DNA of 64,000 nucleotides from Anoplolepis gracilipes. Its lineage: Eukaryota; Arthropoda; Insecta; Hymenoptera; Formicidae. Positions 26,559-41,580 of the stretch are shown here, in pieces. A program made the position numbers and the translations under genes. The stretch covers positions 2,692,001 to 2,756,000 of the forward strand of contig NC_132985.1 of NCBI RefSeq assembly GCF_047496725.1. The letters run 5' to 3'. Numbering within the stretch: position 1 is the stretch's first letter; the number at the start of each line of letters is the position of its first letter. A model generated the notes under the pieces. The model was not told the origin of the DNA and ran no database searches. It saw only the letters and a program-made list of their open reading frames with translations.

Positions 26559-29079
26559 AAATGACTCCCGCATTGACTCGTGGGAGGGAGCGAGGGAGAG
26601 GGAGCTCTTTCCTCCGCGCTCTCTTTCTCCCTTCTGGCATTTATGTCTGTGCGCTCTTTTCGGGAGGCACCCGGACAAACGATTCCGAAGCTGCACTTTT
26701 TCAGTCACGACGACGCGGCATAGAAACGCATCTCACACGCGGCACAATGGCCGAGAACGTCAAATTAGTCGACGCAGGTCAACTGCATGGGCGTCTCGGT
26801 CCCCTCGTCTGGTTCGTGACTTTTGGCCGAACTCACTGCGGGCCGAAACACATCGGCGGCGGTGGTGACGGCCCTCCCCGGCGCGGGGCCCAAAATCAGG
26901 GGTCCCGGTTCCCCCTCCGGATATAGGGTTGCCCTCTATAATACCATAATACAAATAAGCAGTCAGTCGAAGTCAGTCGCTGCTATGCGCCCCAGCCACG
27001 TATTGCCGCGCGTCGGTCTATTATAGTTCTTGATCTCTCTCCGGCCATTATGCGCTCTGCCTCTCTTTCTGCGTCTCCCTCCTTCTTCTCTTCTCCGGAC
27101 ACCCTTCTCTACTGAATCGCGTTGCAAAGTCACTCGCAGCGAGCTGTACTACTACGGTGTGTGCCGTGTAACAGTCGCTCCCTGCCTCTTTTCATCCCTC
27201 GCATAAATGTACACGGTGGATATACTTGGTGTTCCGTATATTTTGCTCTTTAATTTTAATGCTAGTTTCTTCGATGGATTTGCAAGTCGTAAAGATTTTT
27301 TTATGATTGGTATTATTTGGGAGGATTCGTTATTTTTGTATGTCAAATTAAAATTATGCTGAAGCAAAGTTTTACTTGAAATTAATATAATTCTCTTATT
27401 TATTATTCGTTATTAAAACTGAATTGCTAATCGTTTAAAAATTATTTGACGTTAAAAAATATAATTATCATAAAAATTTGATAAATCGAAGGAGCGGAAC
27501 ACCCTGTACATGCACGTACACCAGCGCAATCGCACCCATGCAGTACGTTTTCTTTGTGTGTGAACAGCCTGCAAAGTCCTTTTGCTGCGCTTTCGGATCA
27601 TCGTCGGTGGTTTCGCATTGATGTCCCTGCTCGAGAGCATTACGATCAGGACTGCGACATGCTTAAAGACCACCTTTGTTTCTTTAATACCCCGATTCTC
27701 ACATTGCTCTTTGTAATAATGATCCGAGAGAGATTTCTTTGGTTTGAGTATCATTGAGAGATTATTAGTTATTTGCTTTTAATACTTTTACATTTAGATT
27801 ATTTCTCATATTTTTTAGACATTCGTATTTTACAGTTATTCTTACATTTTAAACAATATATATAAGATGTTTAAATAATTATTGGTATATTGTGAAAGTA
27901 ATAATTATATAATTTTATATTATATATTAAAAAGATTGAGAAAAAAATTTCTATAGAATTTACATTGATTTTAATTTAATCATATATTATTCTTGCATAA
28001 ATTATAATACAACTTGATATATTTGTTTAAGCTAATATTATATAATTCTGAAATACAGGAATTGTTACACTTTTATAACTGCATATTCGAGAGAACGTGA
28101 TAATATCTACACGATGTCGCTGTCGTAGGACGTAATTAACGTGTCGTAAAGTTTCGAAAAGATCGGAAATCGAATGAATGGTTGCTCAGCTCGATCGAGC
28201 GAGCGCGCGAGCGGATGGGATTAAATGAAAATTCATGCCTTAAAGTTTATAATGGAATTTACCTACCCATTTCGCCTTTTTTAACAAGAAACTTTACAAG
28301 CCACGGCTGTTCAACACGGTAATGCCGGCGGAAACTTATTTAAAACTCCTCATATTTCGATATGCCCTTTGCTCCTCCCCTGTACCTCTCTAATATCGTG
28401 AAATATATGCGTAACAGCGTTAACTAGAGAATCGGTTTTTTGTGAAGTAGGATGTAAAGGATGTTTCAGATTCAAATTGAATTTGATTTATATTGCTGCG
28501 TAAGACAAATTGCATAATACAAATTAAATTCTTAATCACAGATTTTTCAAGATAATTTTTTTTTCATTGAAAAAAATCAAATTGGAATTTTTAAAGTAGA
28601 CCGCTTTTTTTAATTTATTTTTTTTTTTTTTTAATTTTATCTTACATATTATAAATTTTAAATAGGAAACTTTATTTTGCATTAATGAAAAAGGAGATGT
28701 TTTGAACATCACTGCAATTTGATTAAATCTTCATTAATATTTATATTATGTGATATAAATTAATTAGATTAATTTATCGAATTGAGATGTTTACTACAAA
28801 TATATATATAATATGAAATTGCATTCTTTTTGTGTGAGAAACGCGATAGATCATTTCGCTAACAATTTTCCCTCGCACAATTCACGACACAAAACCCCCA
28901 ATTTCCGCGATACATTAGCTTCACGTCGCAAAACGCATCCACTTACGCAAGAGACGCACCCCTTCCCTGTCCTTTCATCGTGACAGACGGGGATAGAGAC
29001 GGGGTAGGCAGAGATCTATCGGAGAATTAGTGAGATCTACAAGTTGCATCCCCGCAAGTGAGAGAGACGAGAGAGAAAG

Positions 29080-29103
29080 TGTGTATGTGTGTGTGTGTGT
29101 GTG
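29080..29103. repeat. (GT)n microsatellite
   Basis: A GT tract with one TAT interruption, next to a GAGA-rich stretch. Confidence 0.8.
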
Positions 29104-29661
29104 GGAGCGGACTTAAACTACCAAGCTCCGAGTGCGGATTTTCCCCCATCTTCGCCCCGGTTTCACGGACGCATCCCGCGCCTCCCTCGTCAGGAACTCT
29201 CTCTCCCTCCCGCCATTTACCCTCTCCCTCCCCTTGATACCCTTGTTTCGCTCTCGCCGATTTAATCCGGGATTCAGCACTCAATTTGGTGCGTTACACG
29301 GCGGTTTGTATGCCTCAGCTTGCCTTACCCGCCACATCCGCTACATACACACACATACGTACACATTCTCTCTCACCCTCTTCTCTCTTCCTACGCTTCC
29401 CTCCCGCGCGTATTACCTATCTACCTATCCTTCGTACACACGGGAACATATACGCAAAGACACACACGCATACACACGTACACATGGCAACCTGCCCATA
29501 TCCCAGATCGTCTCGTCTCTTGTTTCTACTCTGTTCGTCCTCGTTCTCTCGCGAGCAAAGACCGCCACACGCCGTCTACCCTCTTCCCCCCCCCCCGTTC
29601 CTCCTATCCGTTTCCTCTTTCTCCCTCCTTTTACCTTTCCCCTTACTCTGTTCTCGATTTC

Positions 29662-29664
<3 letters not shown>

Positions 29665-29718
<54 letters not shown>
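29665..29718. repeat. (TC)n microsatellite
   Basis: A pure CT tract inside a kilobase-scale C/T-rich strand-biased region (about 29160-30000). Confidence 0.9.
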
Positions 29719-29723
<5 letters not shown>

Positions 29724-32700
29724 CTGCCTTTATTCTTCATCTTTCTCTTTACCCCCTAGCCAGTCACTGTCCTATCCTTGAGAGCAAGCACCCCCGTCTC
29801 AAGCGCTCTTTCTATCCCTCTCTTGTTGTCCCGAGAGGGAACACTTGCCGACGCTCCTGATGTTTCCACTGTCCGTCTCTTCCTCCCCTCTCTATTGCCA
29901 CCGACGCAAACGGCGTCGTCACCACCACCGATGTCGTCCTCCCACCCCTTTCTTCAACGGCACTACTTGAATCCGACCTACGTTTTTCATCCCCCTATGT
30001 TCTCCTTCTTCTCCCTTCAAATGGAACCGAGTGAGCGCAAGGCGTCGCCGTCGTCGTCGTTCGTCCCCCCGTTCGCATTTAAATTAGATTAGATAAGTTA
30101 ATCAATGCGGTATTCAAAGTAAAACCCGGGATTTCGTGTCGGCCGGCAAGAGCGAACTGGCGGATGAGAGTAAAAGCAAGAAAGAGGGGAGGAATTATTG
30201 GCAGTTAGGAGGGCGATCGCTCAATCTCTCGCGGGGAGAAGGGAGAAGAGGCAGGAATAAATGGGGGGTTAGTCGACCGATACATGCTTTTACTTTTTCG
30301 CGTATCGAACCGAGAAAAACCGTAGAATTCCTGACGCGCACTCGTCACACACTCGCTTATCGAAGTTTATAGCGAGCGATCGAGTCTCGTTGCGACGACG
30401 ACGACGACGACGACAACAATCATCGTGATTCGGAATTCGTTGCGTTTTTTCGTGAATTATCTTTTGGACACTTTGAATGCCTGATGATAGTGTCATCAGT
30501 CGTTGAGATCATAATTTCGGAGGATATTGCGGTTGTTAAAGATGTTCGATTAGCTGGCTAATTAGGGTGAGGAAGTATAGAGAAGAGGGAAGAGTGCTAG
30601 TGCGTATAATCGCATTTAATTGCATTATAATATCATGAAATCTTGATAATTGTCAGTAGCTAAAATAGTCTTATTTTCATATTGTATTTTATACTGTATG
30701 TGTACGCAGAATTTATAATTAGATGAAGATAAATAATAAATATTTTTTATTATTAAAATCAGATGATAAAAAATTGTTATTAGTATGGGATGTTCAATGC
30801 ATTTTTAAAATATAAGTGTGATCTGTATTATTAATATTAACACATATTTTCCCAAATTTTCAAACATAATTTAATTAAACGTAATTTAATATTCAGACTC
30901 TTGATTTGATTTTTATCATTTTGGAATAATTAATAGTAAAAAATCTATTTTTTTGTAATGTAATAAATTATTTTATTGATTCTTTGTATAGGCATATAAA
31001 ATATTATTTTAATAATTTCTGGATTATATTATCAATAATTTTACGTAATTTTGATTTGTGTGCATCTTGTGTGAAGCAATATCATTGTTAATTAATTTTA
31101 TAAAAAAAAAGCTAAGAGCTATTATATTGTCTGCGCATTAGATATACTCGTATGTTTGGCAGAATGTGTTCGTAATAGAAGTAATAGCTTGCATTTAAAT
31201 TTGAGATTTATTTTTTGTCGCACGAAACGAAGTTGGAATACAATCAGAATTTCTGATAAAAGCGAAAAGAAATCCGATTCATTTGGCCGGGAAACGCTTG
31301 GCCAGTTGCCCTAACGCGACACCCCTTTTAATCACCAGAAATGTCTACTAAAAGCACTCGAAGCCGCTCGAAAACATCGAGACGACCCACAACTTTAATC
31401 TTTCCTCGTTGTTAGTGCTCTACGAGTGTCTGGATGTTCGTTCCGTTTAAAAGTCATATTTGTTTCATAAAGGGAACGCGCTACGAGGGAAAACCACATA
31501 CTCTCCACCCTGATTTAAGCATACATTTCCGAGACGAGGGCGAGATTCCCCTAAATTTCTTACACGCACGTATTTGCTACAGAAAATAACGCGGGTTTGT
31601 CTTGTACTGTCAATCTTGCATTAAATAATCCTTCATCTCTAAAACAATTGATAAAGGTATATAGGATAATTGATACGTTGAATAATTAAGACTATTATAT
31701 AATATTTGATTTATTATATAGCATTTGATTTAATTTAACAAAATATTTGTGTCAAAAATATACCTAATTAGAAATTTTGTTGAAAACACAGTAAATTTTT
31801 ATTTTTTTGAGATTAATTATGATTATTTTTTAAAATTATATTGCACAATTTATATAAAATTTCTCTGTATCATTTTGATGTAATATAACAATTATTTTTT
31901 TTTATTCTAGATACAATTTATTTCTCTTTTAATTATAAAGTTTATACGCAAGACTTTGATTTAATTATAGAATCGTGTTTTCTCGCTGAACTAACTTACT
32001 GATGCAGGTATTTTAAATGTCACGTCCGCTTGATCAAACTATGATTAAAGTTCTTGTATAAGAGACCTATTTATATTATCGCAATCTTTAAATCAAGAGT
32101 AGCGCATACAAAATTTTACCGTCATTTGTTCTTTCTTATAATAATATTTTTTTTGTAAATAACACATTGTGAAAGATATATTTCGTTAAAGACCTATTAT
32201 CTTTTTAAAGCAATATAATTGATAACGCATCTATTTATTTATCTCTCCGAGAAAATGAGACAATAATAAGAGTAATCTAGTAATAGGACTATCTTCGAGA
32301 TATATTCTCCTTACATAACGTACGAGGAGATGTAATATTAACGAGCGTATCCGTTAATTTTCAAAATAAATTTTGTTGTCAAATGGCGAATGGAAATGGA
32401 TAAAATCCGACAAGGCGCACGTGGTCGCACGTCAGGTCGCGTCTACTTTTGAGAAATTCCGGTGGCAGATTGCGTGAAGTTTATCCATTGCGGTGGAAGA
32501 CAAATCGACGCAGGAGGAAAAGGACCCTCTTAGGTACATCGGTGGCTGACAAACTGACCAAAGCCATCCTCCCGCGACCCTCTGGACCGCCACATTATCG
32601 GAAGCCTGTGGACAGCGGGACCATTTATACTGTTAAAAGTCCGACGATAGAATAGGGGAAAGAGACCGTGAGACAAAGAGAGGCTAAAACGAGATGAAAT

Positions 32701-33362
32701 CGTTCTCCATTTGGTAGCGATAAACGAGCGCAGTTTATTGCGCGTTTGCGCAATGGCTGGCTTCCAAATCGCCAATAACAATATTATCTATCCGCATGTG
32801 CGTTAGCGGCAGTCCGTTTTATTTCAATCCGTTGAAAACTTACAAATAATTTAACCGCGTGGGTTTTCGAAATTCTTTATTCATTAATGACATTTATTAA
32901 TTACATTGAAAATTATCTAGAAACGTTATTTGTACTCGTAATAATAATAATAATATATAATAATTACATTTTAAATTACACTATCTATTTATTGTTTAAA
33001 GAACAAAGTATTATTAGAATCATATATCAATGAACTCTCATCCATGCTTCTCGTTACAATCTGCACGAATAGTTTCATAGCTTCGGAATCATATCCAGAT
33101 AACTTTACAAAGGCGATTCGCTTGAGATAATCAGCGAACAGAATGTATCCCAAGCAGTCCGCTTTAACCCGGCGGCAATATGGCTGAACGAAATGGAGTG
33201 GAATGCCTGCCTGGGTGCCGGATGGAGTGAGTACGGTCGGCGTAGTAGTTGGTGGGCTATAATAACGTATAAAGTAATTAAGGACATCGGGCGACAGCGG
33301 GCGGAGGTGGAGGACGACACCAGAGAGGACGGCGAGGATCCGGACCAGGGGGAGGGCAGGCA

Positions 33363-33363
<1 letters not shown>

Positions 33364-33397
<34 letters not shown>
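33364..33397. repeat. (GGCA)n tetranucleotide repeat
   Basis: About eight tandem GGCA units in a purine-rich, GC-rich island; the reading frames QAGR and its complement PACL come from the repeat. Confidence 0.9.
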
Positions 33398-33398
<1 letters not shown>

Positions 33399-35398
33399 AA
33401 ACGGACAGGTTAGGGAATGCGACATTTACATAGTAATTAAATCGCGGGAGCAAGTGGGGCCGTTGGGGGAGATACCGGTGCTCGAGCAATTACAGACGCA
33501 TTAGATTGCGGTAAGCACTTGTTTATGGCCCGCTCTGCCTCTCTCCGCTCTCTTCGCTCTCCGCACTCGATTCTGTTCGGTCCTTTCTATTGTCTAAAGC
33601 TGCTCTCTTTTCCTCCTCCTTCTCCCTCCTCCTCCTCCTCTTCTCTCTTGTTCTTTTTTTTTTCCGAGCCACCCGCTACCGCGATGCACTAGTTTTGCAC
33701 TTTATAGCGAAAACACGCTTCACTTCTTTTTCAAGTATTAAACGAACGCAGATTTTTAGAGAGTGAAAAGAAACTTTATAATTAAAAATCAAATTTTTTT
33801 AGTATAAAATGAAATAAAATAAATCATTTTATTATATTTATTGAATTAGAAGTTGAATTTTACTTATTTCAGAGATAAATTTATAGAAGAGAAATTATTT
33901 TAATTAACTTACTTAAAAATTAAATGGAATTAAAGAATTTAATGGAATATAATAAAATAATTCAATGAAATTATTAACAATAATTAATTCTTTTTTGACT
34001 TTAATTAAATTTATTTTTCATTTTATATTTTAGCGTGTATGATGTGGGGAGAAAGTGGAGTATGAGGAAAAACGAAGATAGATATATCGGACTGTTATAA
34101 AATTATATAAAAAGTGTCATCAATTTCTAAGTGGAGAATTTGTCAGTGAGGATAAAATTTCTTAAGTTTGACTTTATAAAATTATCTATTAATTTATTTA
34201 ATTATACGTTATAATTAAGATAAACATTTTTAATTATTTTTCTTATTGATTTTATTGAAGACAATAACGACTAATTGATGATATCTCGATTTTAAATTAT
34301 AATAAAAATATATAATTATTCTAAGATAAAATTAGATTACATCAGCAAGCGCTACTCTATTATTATTTTATTCAAATGTTTTTCATTAATAGTTATGTAT
34401 TCCGCTTGAGCAATTTTATTCTCAAGAATAAAATCATCCGCAACTAGAGTATATATACACTGATAGATACTGATATCTACTGATGTACGCACGTGTTAAT
34501 TCATCGTCCCATGATGGCTGAAATGGTCAGTTGCTTCATCCCCTAACGCACCCTGCTGGCTTATGTTCTCCTTAATCCTATGTTCTCGAATCAAATCGTT
34601 TGATCCTGGTTCGGTCACAAACCCCTCCTCGTATCATTTAAGATTCAGACTTTGCGGCGGATTCAAATTTGATTTCAGATCCCGGCTTACTTTGAGTACG
34701 AATATCATTTGAATCTCAAAGTGCTATCCGAGAACTCGTTCTTGATATGACAAAAAGAGAGCTTTGAAAAAAAAAAAATGGAAGTAATCTTCTGTTGTAA
34801 CAAAAAAGGTAATATCAAAATCGTATAAATGAAAAATCTAATGTTTTAGGTAAAAAAGAAATCATATGATTTCTTAATCTATTATTGCAAGATATTTCGA
34901 ATGAGACATTTAAACCGCCTCCATTTTTTGTAAAAAAATAGAAAATCTAATAAAAATAAAAAAACTTTTTTCGTGAAATTAGATAATTTTTGATAATATA
35001 ACTCTTGTTTTTTTTTATATATATATCAAGTCTTTAATTATCTTTTTTCTCGATTCGCGAAATTGCTTCCTCATTTTGTTTTAGTAGGTACTATCAACAT
35101 ACGATATGAAGTAGCGCTTAATATAAAAGCGCATTGAGCGAGATATTTCTGAATTATTAATTATAATGAACAACAATCGAGTGACGCCAGGCCACGGGCG
35201 GCGGTGGCGGTCGACGGGGCGCATTTATCTTAATGACATCACGGCGTGATGCACGAGCGGTTGAAATGTTAAGTAACGATATTAATAAATAGTAGAGTCA
35301 CAGTGCGTGCAACGCGCGGCACAAATGGGGACCGGGGAGGGGGTTGCAACCCCTCTCAGCCGCGAATCCTGGGCTGCGAAACCACGCACTCACTCACG

Positions 35399-35419
35399 CA
35401 CGCGCGCGCGCGCGCGCGA
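35399..35419. repeat. (CG)n run
   Basis: An alternating CG tract of about 20 bases, a candidate Z-DNA former and unusually CpG-dense for the window. Confidence 0.8.
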
Positions 35420-36610
35420 GTTCCGTGTGTATGCGCGCACCCCCGGGTGCGAGAGAGGGTGTCGTGAGTTATGAGCGCTCTGTGATATCGATGCATCAAT
35501 TTGACTAAACGAAGGATTAATTTAATAACAAGTCAGCGGATGAGTCGTCGGATGATGTATAGAAGGAGGGATGAAAGAGACGTGTTTCGAGAGGACAAGA
35601 GAAAGGGGGGAATATGGACCCACGACGTGTTCTTTGTACCGCCCACTTATGGTGGGTGCTTGATACTATGTAAACACGCGTCTCGCATCCCATGAAGAAG
35701 AGAGAGGAGACGCGCGGATGCTCATATGGCGAGATTTCACGCCCTCCCCCTTTTCAATGAGATTTTTGACGTTCTTTATTCTATTCTGTTCTGTGATTTA
35801 GTATCATAGTACGAAACATTATGTTAGTTAAATATGTTATTTGGATATGAACAGGGGCTTGAATTGTATAAAGATATGAGTTATTTAATAGTGATGAGAG
35901 AAAAAGCAAGGGAAGTTTCAATGTTCTATTATAATAATGTTTTTTTCTTCTAACTTAGAAACAAAGAAATTAATGTGATCTGTCTGGATCAGCATACAAA
36001 CTTTAATTTGTCAGAAAAAATTTCAATTTTTTTGAGAGATTTCCCAGAGAAGAAGAATCTACAAAACATTTTTTATTTTGTTTGTAATGTTAACAGAGCA
36101 GCCTCTGTAATATTTCCTTTCAAAGTATAGTATAATAATTATTAATTCCGTACACCTCACACCAATATCCCTATATCATCTGAAATCTATACTTATCTTT
36201 TACCGCGGAAAATCGAGCATATTGTTACAAAGCAAGAGTTAGTCTCTTTTGAGAACTTTTTGTCTCTCTATGAAGCTTAAATGATGAAAGTATTATCTTA
36301 TCGAGATAGACAGGGTATTTCCGTGTATACGACACGACAGTATATGAAATGAAAAGTCTCCCCCTTTCCCCGGAACTGTTCTCTTCTAATAATACAAGGA
36401 ATCGAGCGCTCGTGCAATCCACTCTGAAACGTTTCGCCAATACGCGGAACAGCGGGTGGCGCAGAGAAGTAGCGACAGCGGCGGCACGAGAGGGAGGGTT
36501 GGAAATCACTTTCATCGCGACGTAATGTTACTAAGCGACAACTTCTCTCGCACCCTCTATCTGTCATGCCAATTAACCAGTCCTCCTCTCCAGCCGTCGT
36601 CTCTTACGGG

Positions 36611-36617
<7 letters not shown>

Positions 36618-36697
<80 letters not shown>
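36618..36697. repeat. (CT)n microsatellite, 40 units
   Basis: The longest pure CT tract of the window (about 80 bases), preceded by a C run. Confidence 0.95.
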
Positions 36698-36700
<3 letters not shown>

Positions 36701-39700
36701 GAAAGAGCCATTGGCCAAGATTTATGCGACCCTTCAGAACGATATATTTTTCACGATTACGATACTTCTCGGGTCAATGGATTTATATGATATTCCGAGT
36801 ACAGGGTGCATCTCAAGGTGCAGCGAGAGAAACTTTTAATGAGGGGCATTAGTCGCCGAGATCCGTTCAAAATGGTGCAAAACTTGCGAGTGAAAAGAAC
36901 GGATAAGAGGATAAGAGTGCCTTTTACATTAAAATGGAAAAATGAGCCATACAGTTGCCTAAGTGTGTTAAATATGTTGTTGCGAGAAAAATTAGCCTGC
37001 ATATTTTATGTTTAAAAAGTTTGTTCTTCGAAAATGTGTTTGCATTTTTTTATTCTACAATATTTTCAACTTTTAAAAAAATTGTCATAGACAAATATTA
37101 ATTTAGAACATATGAATATCGATCATATCGTTTAGCAGGAATATTCGAAGCGACAGATGTCTCATCAAAATAAAATTAAATTTTTAGAAATGAAAATTTT
37201 CTTCATCCATGGTAACTGCTACAGATTATATCATAATTATAGAAAAGGATAATATCACACGTTAAAAACGGATCTCTAATAGCAGAGGAAGGGAAGAGGG
37301 CCTAAACGTGTAACGGATTAATCGCCAAAGAATCTCTTCGTAGCTGCCATAAGGCGCGGGATAAAACACACGCGCGCACTTTCGCATCCCGGCGATGACG
37401 CAGGGAAAAAAGATACAGGAAGCCATGATAGCAAAGATAAAGAAGCAAAGGGGAATAAGAGTGAGTGCCAAGAATGAGCAGAGAGAAGGAAAGCGAATCG
37501 GCGGTCCGAGAAAGCAGGAGAGTGATATCGTAAAGTAAGTTGGTGACGTGGATGGCCACCTCGGGCTCTCCTAATGGACAATAACCGCGATATATCATCT
37601 CATCCCGTAGGATTCTTCTCCTCTTCTTTTCCTTCTTCCGGCGCAACTGAGTGGCTATTTCCGTTTCTTCGCGATTTTAAGCATAACTATAAATACGCTG
37701 TTATGTTTGTAGTTTTATACATTGCACCATTTTGGCATGATCATTCGACGATGTCGAGCTATATATTTTGTAGAGAATCGACGAATTAAGAAAAATTCAG
37801 TTTCGAGCGTATTTTGCGAAATTTTTTATTTTTCGAAATTATTTAAAAAATTAAAAACAATTGCTCCACTGTGTGTTTTATGTATATATATTTATGTTCT
37901 TTCTGAAATTATTTTTTTTTATCAACATTTATTATGAAATATATAGCTTTTTCTTATTGTCATTACTTTCCGTTAATTCAGCTTATCATTAATACGCCTC
38001 CTTTTTTATTAAGAGATAATTTAATACCAGGATCCATAATAGAGAAATTTGTCGTTTTACGGTTTTTACGAAAGAAAGAATGAAATTGCGTTGAATGAAA
38101 CGCGCGTAGCGGTTTCGCGAACGTTGGCGGAAGACGTCGCGACGCTCTCGCGCAATCGCAAACCCAACGCTAACAATGCGATCGTTTGAAATTCAGTTAA
38201 AGGGCGTCCCTTCAATTACGGGGCGTCGGACGCCGGCGCCAGCGCCGGCCGCATCAATAAAAGATAGACACGGCATGTACGAGACTGCATCTCCCGCCGA
38301 CGCTGCATTATCAACGAACGTCAAATCGATTAGCGCGATTAATAACAGTAAGCTGCGCGTCCTATTCTCTCTTTTATTATTAAATTCTTTCGTAATCGGA
38401 TGTGAAATTTCTAAGCTGTTGGATCTCATGTATGTTTATATATTTCTCGATGAAAAGATAGCATGAAATCATTGATTATGAAAATCAATCATTTTGACGT
38501 TAAAGCAGAATATGAAACACGAAATAAATCTTTCGACTGTCCATAAAGCGAGTTTCAGAAACCGTCATACTGCATATGTTAGCTTATTACGTAATGGAGA
38601 AAACAGGAAACTTAATATTTTCATGTTTCTTTAAATAAACAGATGGTTTGATATAGATTATCCTCGCGAAATGAGATGAGGAATATTTTGCTCTTGTGCA
38701 TAATAATTCATACGAGATGTCTCTGTTATTTTAAATTAAAATCCTAGTTTCATTGACGTCACATTTACGTACTAATGAGTAAATCGAAAGGAAATTCCTC
38801 TCGCAATCCTCATGGAATTGCGCATTTAGCTTGAAGAAACGAGACAGAACGATATCGACAGAGAACGGAGGAGGATCCATCCATCGCCTTCGGCACTGAC
38901 GTACGACGAAAAAAGGCTCGTAAAAAAGGCGAATCAATCATAAAGTTAGCCTTTTATTCCGCAAGAGATCGGATAGAACGGCACGCTCGCGCGCGCAACG
39001 GGTGGATAGGGGGCGGCGAGGGGGGGGGTGGGTGAGGAGAGGGAAGAGAAACGGAATATAAAGTTACGTCACACGTTTATTTCATTCCCGTTGATCCAAT
39101 AAAAGTCCCAATAATAATTTCGGATGTTTTCCGATGCAACATGTTTGATTTAGTGTCGGACATTTTGTGATCGCATATCTGCCTCGTAAATCTCGTCGCG
39201 GTGGCGCCACTGCATAAAAATATCAAACGTCGATGTGTCCCGCGTTCAACCCCAATCCCGGGCGGTAAAATATTGCCCGCGATTCCGCGCGACGGAAATA
39301 GCCTTTCATGCCCCGCCGCCTGATAATTCCAGAATTTCGCAGATTTATATCCCGGAAAGGTTATAGAAGATACGCGCCCGATCGCGCCCGTTATTATTAA
39401 TCGCCGCGCGTAACGATAAAGTGGGACGTTTAATTTTTAAAAATTGCCCTCCCCTAACGAATATCTCGTTGTGCCGGCCAGCATCCACCATGGCGCAGCT
39501 CGCGCTGTCCGGAAAAATATACGTCAAGATTATGCCGGCCGATTCGAGTACAATGTCGCGATCGAACGGTCGATCGGGCCACGCGCGTGTCGTGATTGAA
39601 AATAAAAAGAGTAGAAAAAAAAAATACTGCGAGAAAAATACAATCGCGCCACTTTGTGGCACGTGATTTTGATGGCGGGCGTATATCAGTGCTCTGATGG

Positions 39701-41580
39701 TTGCGATCGTAGTTCCGATGCCCATAATGGCAGCTGGTAGCTGTAGTTATATTGTAGAATACGTTAAGCTCTGGAATGGGTAATTGCAACATATCGTTTC
39801 TGGTATAATCTCTTAGAAGTAATACGAAAGCTAATTTATAACTTAAATTGTAACGAGTTGTGCGATTAGTATCTCATAATTAATAAATGCAATTTTCTTT
39901 ATATTGTTTCATTGTTTGGCAACGTCACCTTCTTCGGTACGGTAGATTCTCAGTTTTGCCAAACGGACTGAAATAATCCAATGAGAGCAAAAATGAAAAG
40001 ATAAGCTCTTTTCTTCTCGATTCGCGCAATGATACTCCGAAATGAAAAGATACCATGTACGGACTAATGCCAAGAAGGAAATTATCCCGATGTGCATCTG
40101 CGACTTTACTTATTCTGAAATGACTATTACTTATTGCTATTGCTCAAACACTATATATATATGTTGTGTACGATGAGAAGTTTTTTTCTTATATTTTTCA
40201 CCATTGCCAAAAAATTAAAATTAAACGGTATTGATTAAAACTACACCCTAGAAATGTATAATTAATGTAATTGTTTAATTCTTTGATAATAATTCTATGA
40301 TGAACATTTGATTAATAGCCGTAATTTTTCTTAACGATTTTGTGGTGATTATTGATTTTATTATTAGATGATATTGCAGCTCATTTATTCCGCTGTTAAT
40401 TATCTCCATTTATCTTATGTTAATATATCTTTTATCATCCAATCTTTATTATCCTATGACACTTGTACGAAACGTATTTTTTTGTTGAGTTTATTTTTTA
40501 TGTTCTATGCTATTTCTATTTTTTAACGTAAAGACAAAAGAAAATGTAGAAGTTAGTAACATGTTAATAAGGAAAAATAAAATCTAGCGTATTGGTCGAA
40601 TCGATTACTCAGATATCACTGCTTTGGCAGCAACACTTACAGCTTTCATAAGCCAACAGCTGTGTTATATCCGTTGTATTCTCGGCAAAAATTTAGCTCG
40701 TGCTATTTTGAACTCAAATAAACGGAGCACAGGACTCTTTCTCGAGATTCCTGGCAGAACTTTTCGATATTATATATACTAGCTCATATTCACATCGCAC
40801 ATTTAATGCTACGTTTGAGGCATGAATACGGATTCGTATATGAAGGGTCGAATTTTACGATTTCAAATGGGAGATTCTGTAACTTCGTCTTTAAACGCAC
40901 CAATGATTCTCACAGACTACATCAATTTGTTTCTTATTCGTGTATTAGATATCATAATAAGATAAAAAATAAAGTGACAGTTCGGAAATAATGAAAATCT
41001 TAACGAAAAAGGTTGCTTAGGCGCGAAGCTTATTGAATTGCGCGAGACAATGCGAATGGAGCACACTCCCATCGGAATATTAAAATAATCTGCCATTACT
41101 TTAATAAATCTGTCCCTCCGCGTCTTCCGGTGCTCCGTTCTCGAGTACCTCTCCTTCTGCCTCATCTTCTTTTCCTTTTCTGATCACCCTAGCGTTCTCC
41201 TCGACCCGCCTTCTCGAGCTCCTTCGCGCGAGGCAGGCAGTCGCAGATGTCACTGTACCCCTAATGAGCGCGCTATTTTTCACGAGTATTTTTATCCCGT
41301 TTATTGGCTGCCCGCTTCACAAACTGTCGGCTGGATATTAATCATCCGGCTCTTACAACTCTGGTTTTATTTCCTCTAAGGATAAAGAATGGTAGAGGAG
41401 CGGCGAGGAAAATCGAGGGGACGAGAGCGCTGTCTTCCTCCCTCCCTTCTCCCTCAGCTCTTTTCTGTCTTGCTCTTTTTAGCGAGCTGTTCCTTCATTA
41501 ATGTTATTAAACCGGTCTTTACAGACGTCGCCTCGCTTGCTGTGACTCCATCTCGCGACTTACGATCGACCTTTCGCCGA

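Larger units (their letters stand above)
23219..30600. other. Intergenic, GC-richer islands and simple repeats, no gene seen
   Basis: Islands of higher GC at about 23220-23600, 24430-24730, 25250-25850, 26250-27200 and 28860-30480 have many overlapping open frames. The longest, 29132-29860 on the plus strand (242 codons), is driven by C/T-rich composition and a long (CT)n tract, and equally long frames exist in the other two phases, so it is not called. A (GGTGC)n run, (GA)n and (CT)n tracts are listed apart. The AT-rich parts between hold nothing I recognise. Confidence 0.55.
30601..41580. other. Intergenic, no gene seen
   Basis: An AT-rich desert with GC-richer islands at about 31200-31600, 32400-32830, 33180-33500, 35190-35740, 36310-36840, 37300-37640, 38090-38350, 38870-39740 and 41100-41580. 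Open frames are short and overlap in opposite directions, with no domain recognised. Simple repeats are listed separately. No RNA gene was identified by eye. Confidence 0.55.

Noticed and set aside
25826..27506. ACAGGGTGT at 25827 and its complement at about 27498 as ends of one transposon
   Set aside because: The similarity does not extend past about 10 bases and no matching inverted arms or target duplications were found.
29132..29860. 242-codon plus-strand ORF rich in Leu, Ser, Pro and His
   Set aside because: All three frames are open over the same C/T-rich and (CT)n region, there is no domain, and composition explains it.
33364..33397. GGCA repeat as part of a CRISPR-like or satellite array
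   Set aside because: The units are 4 bp with no spacers; it is a plain microsatellite.
36795..37015. ACAGGGTGCATCTCAAGG as a transposon end with an ORF after it
   Set aside because: No opposite terminus was found, and the 69-codon frame has no similarity I recognise.
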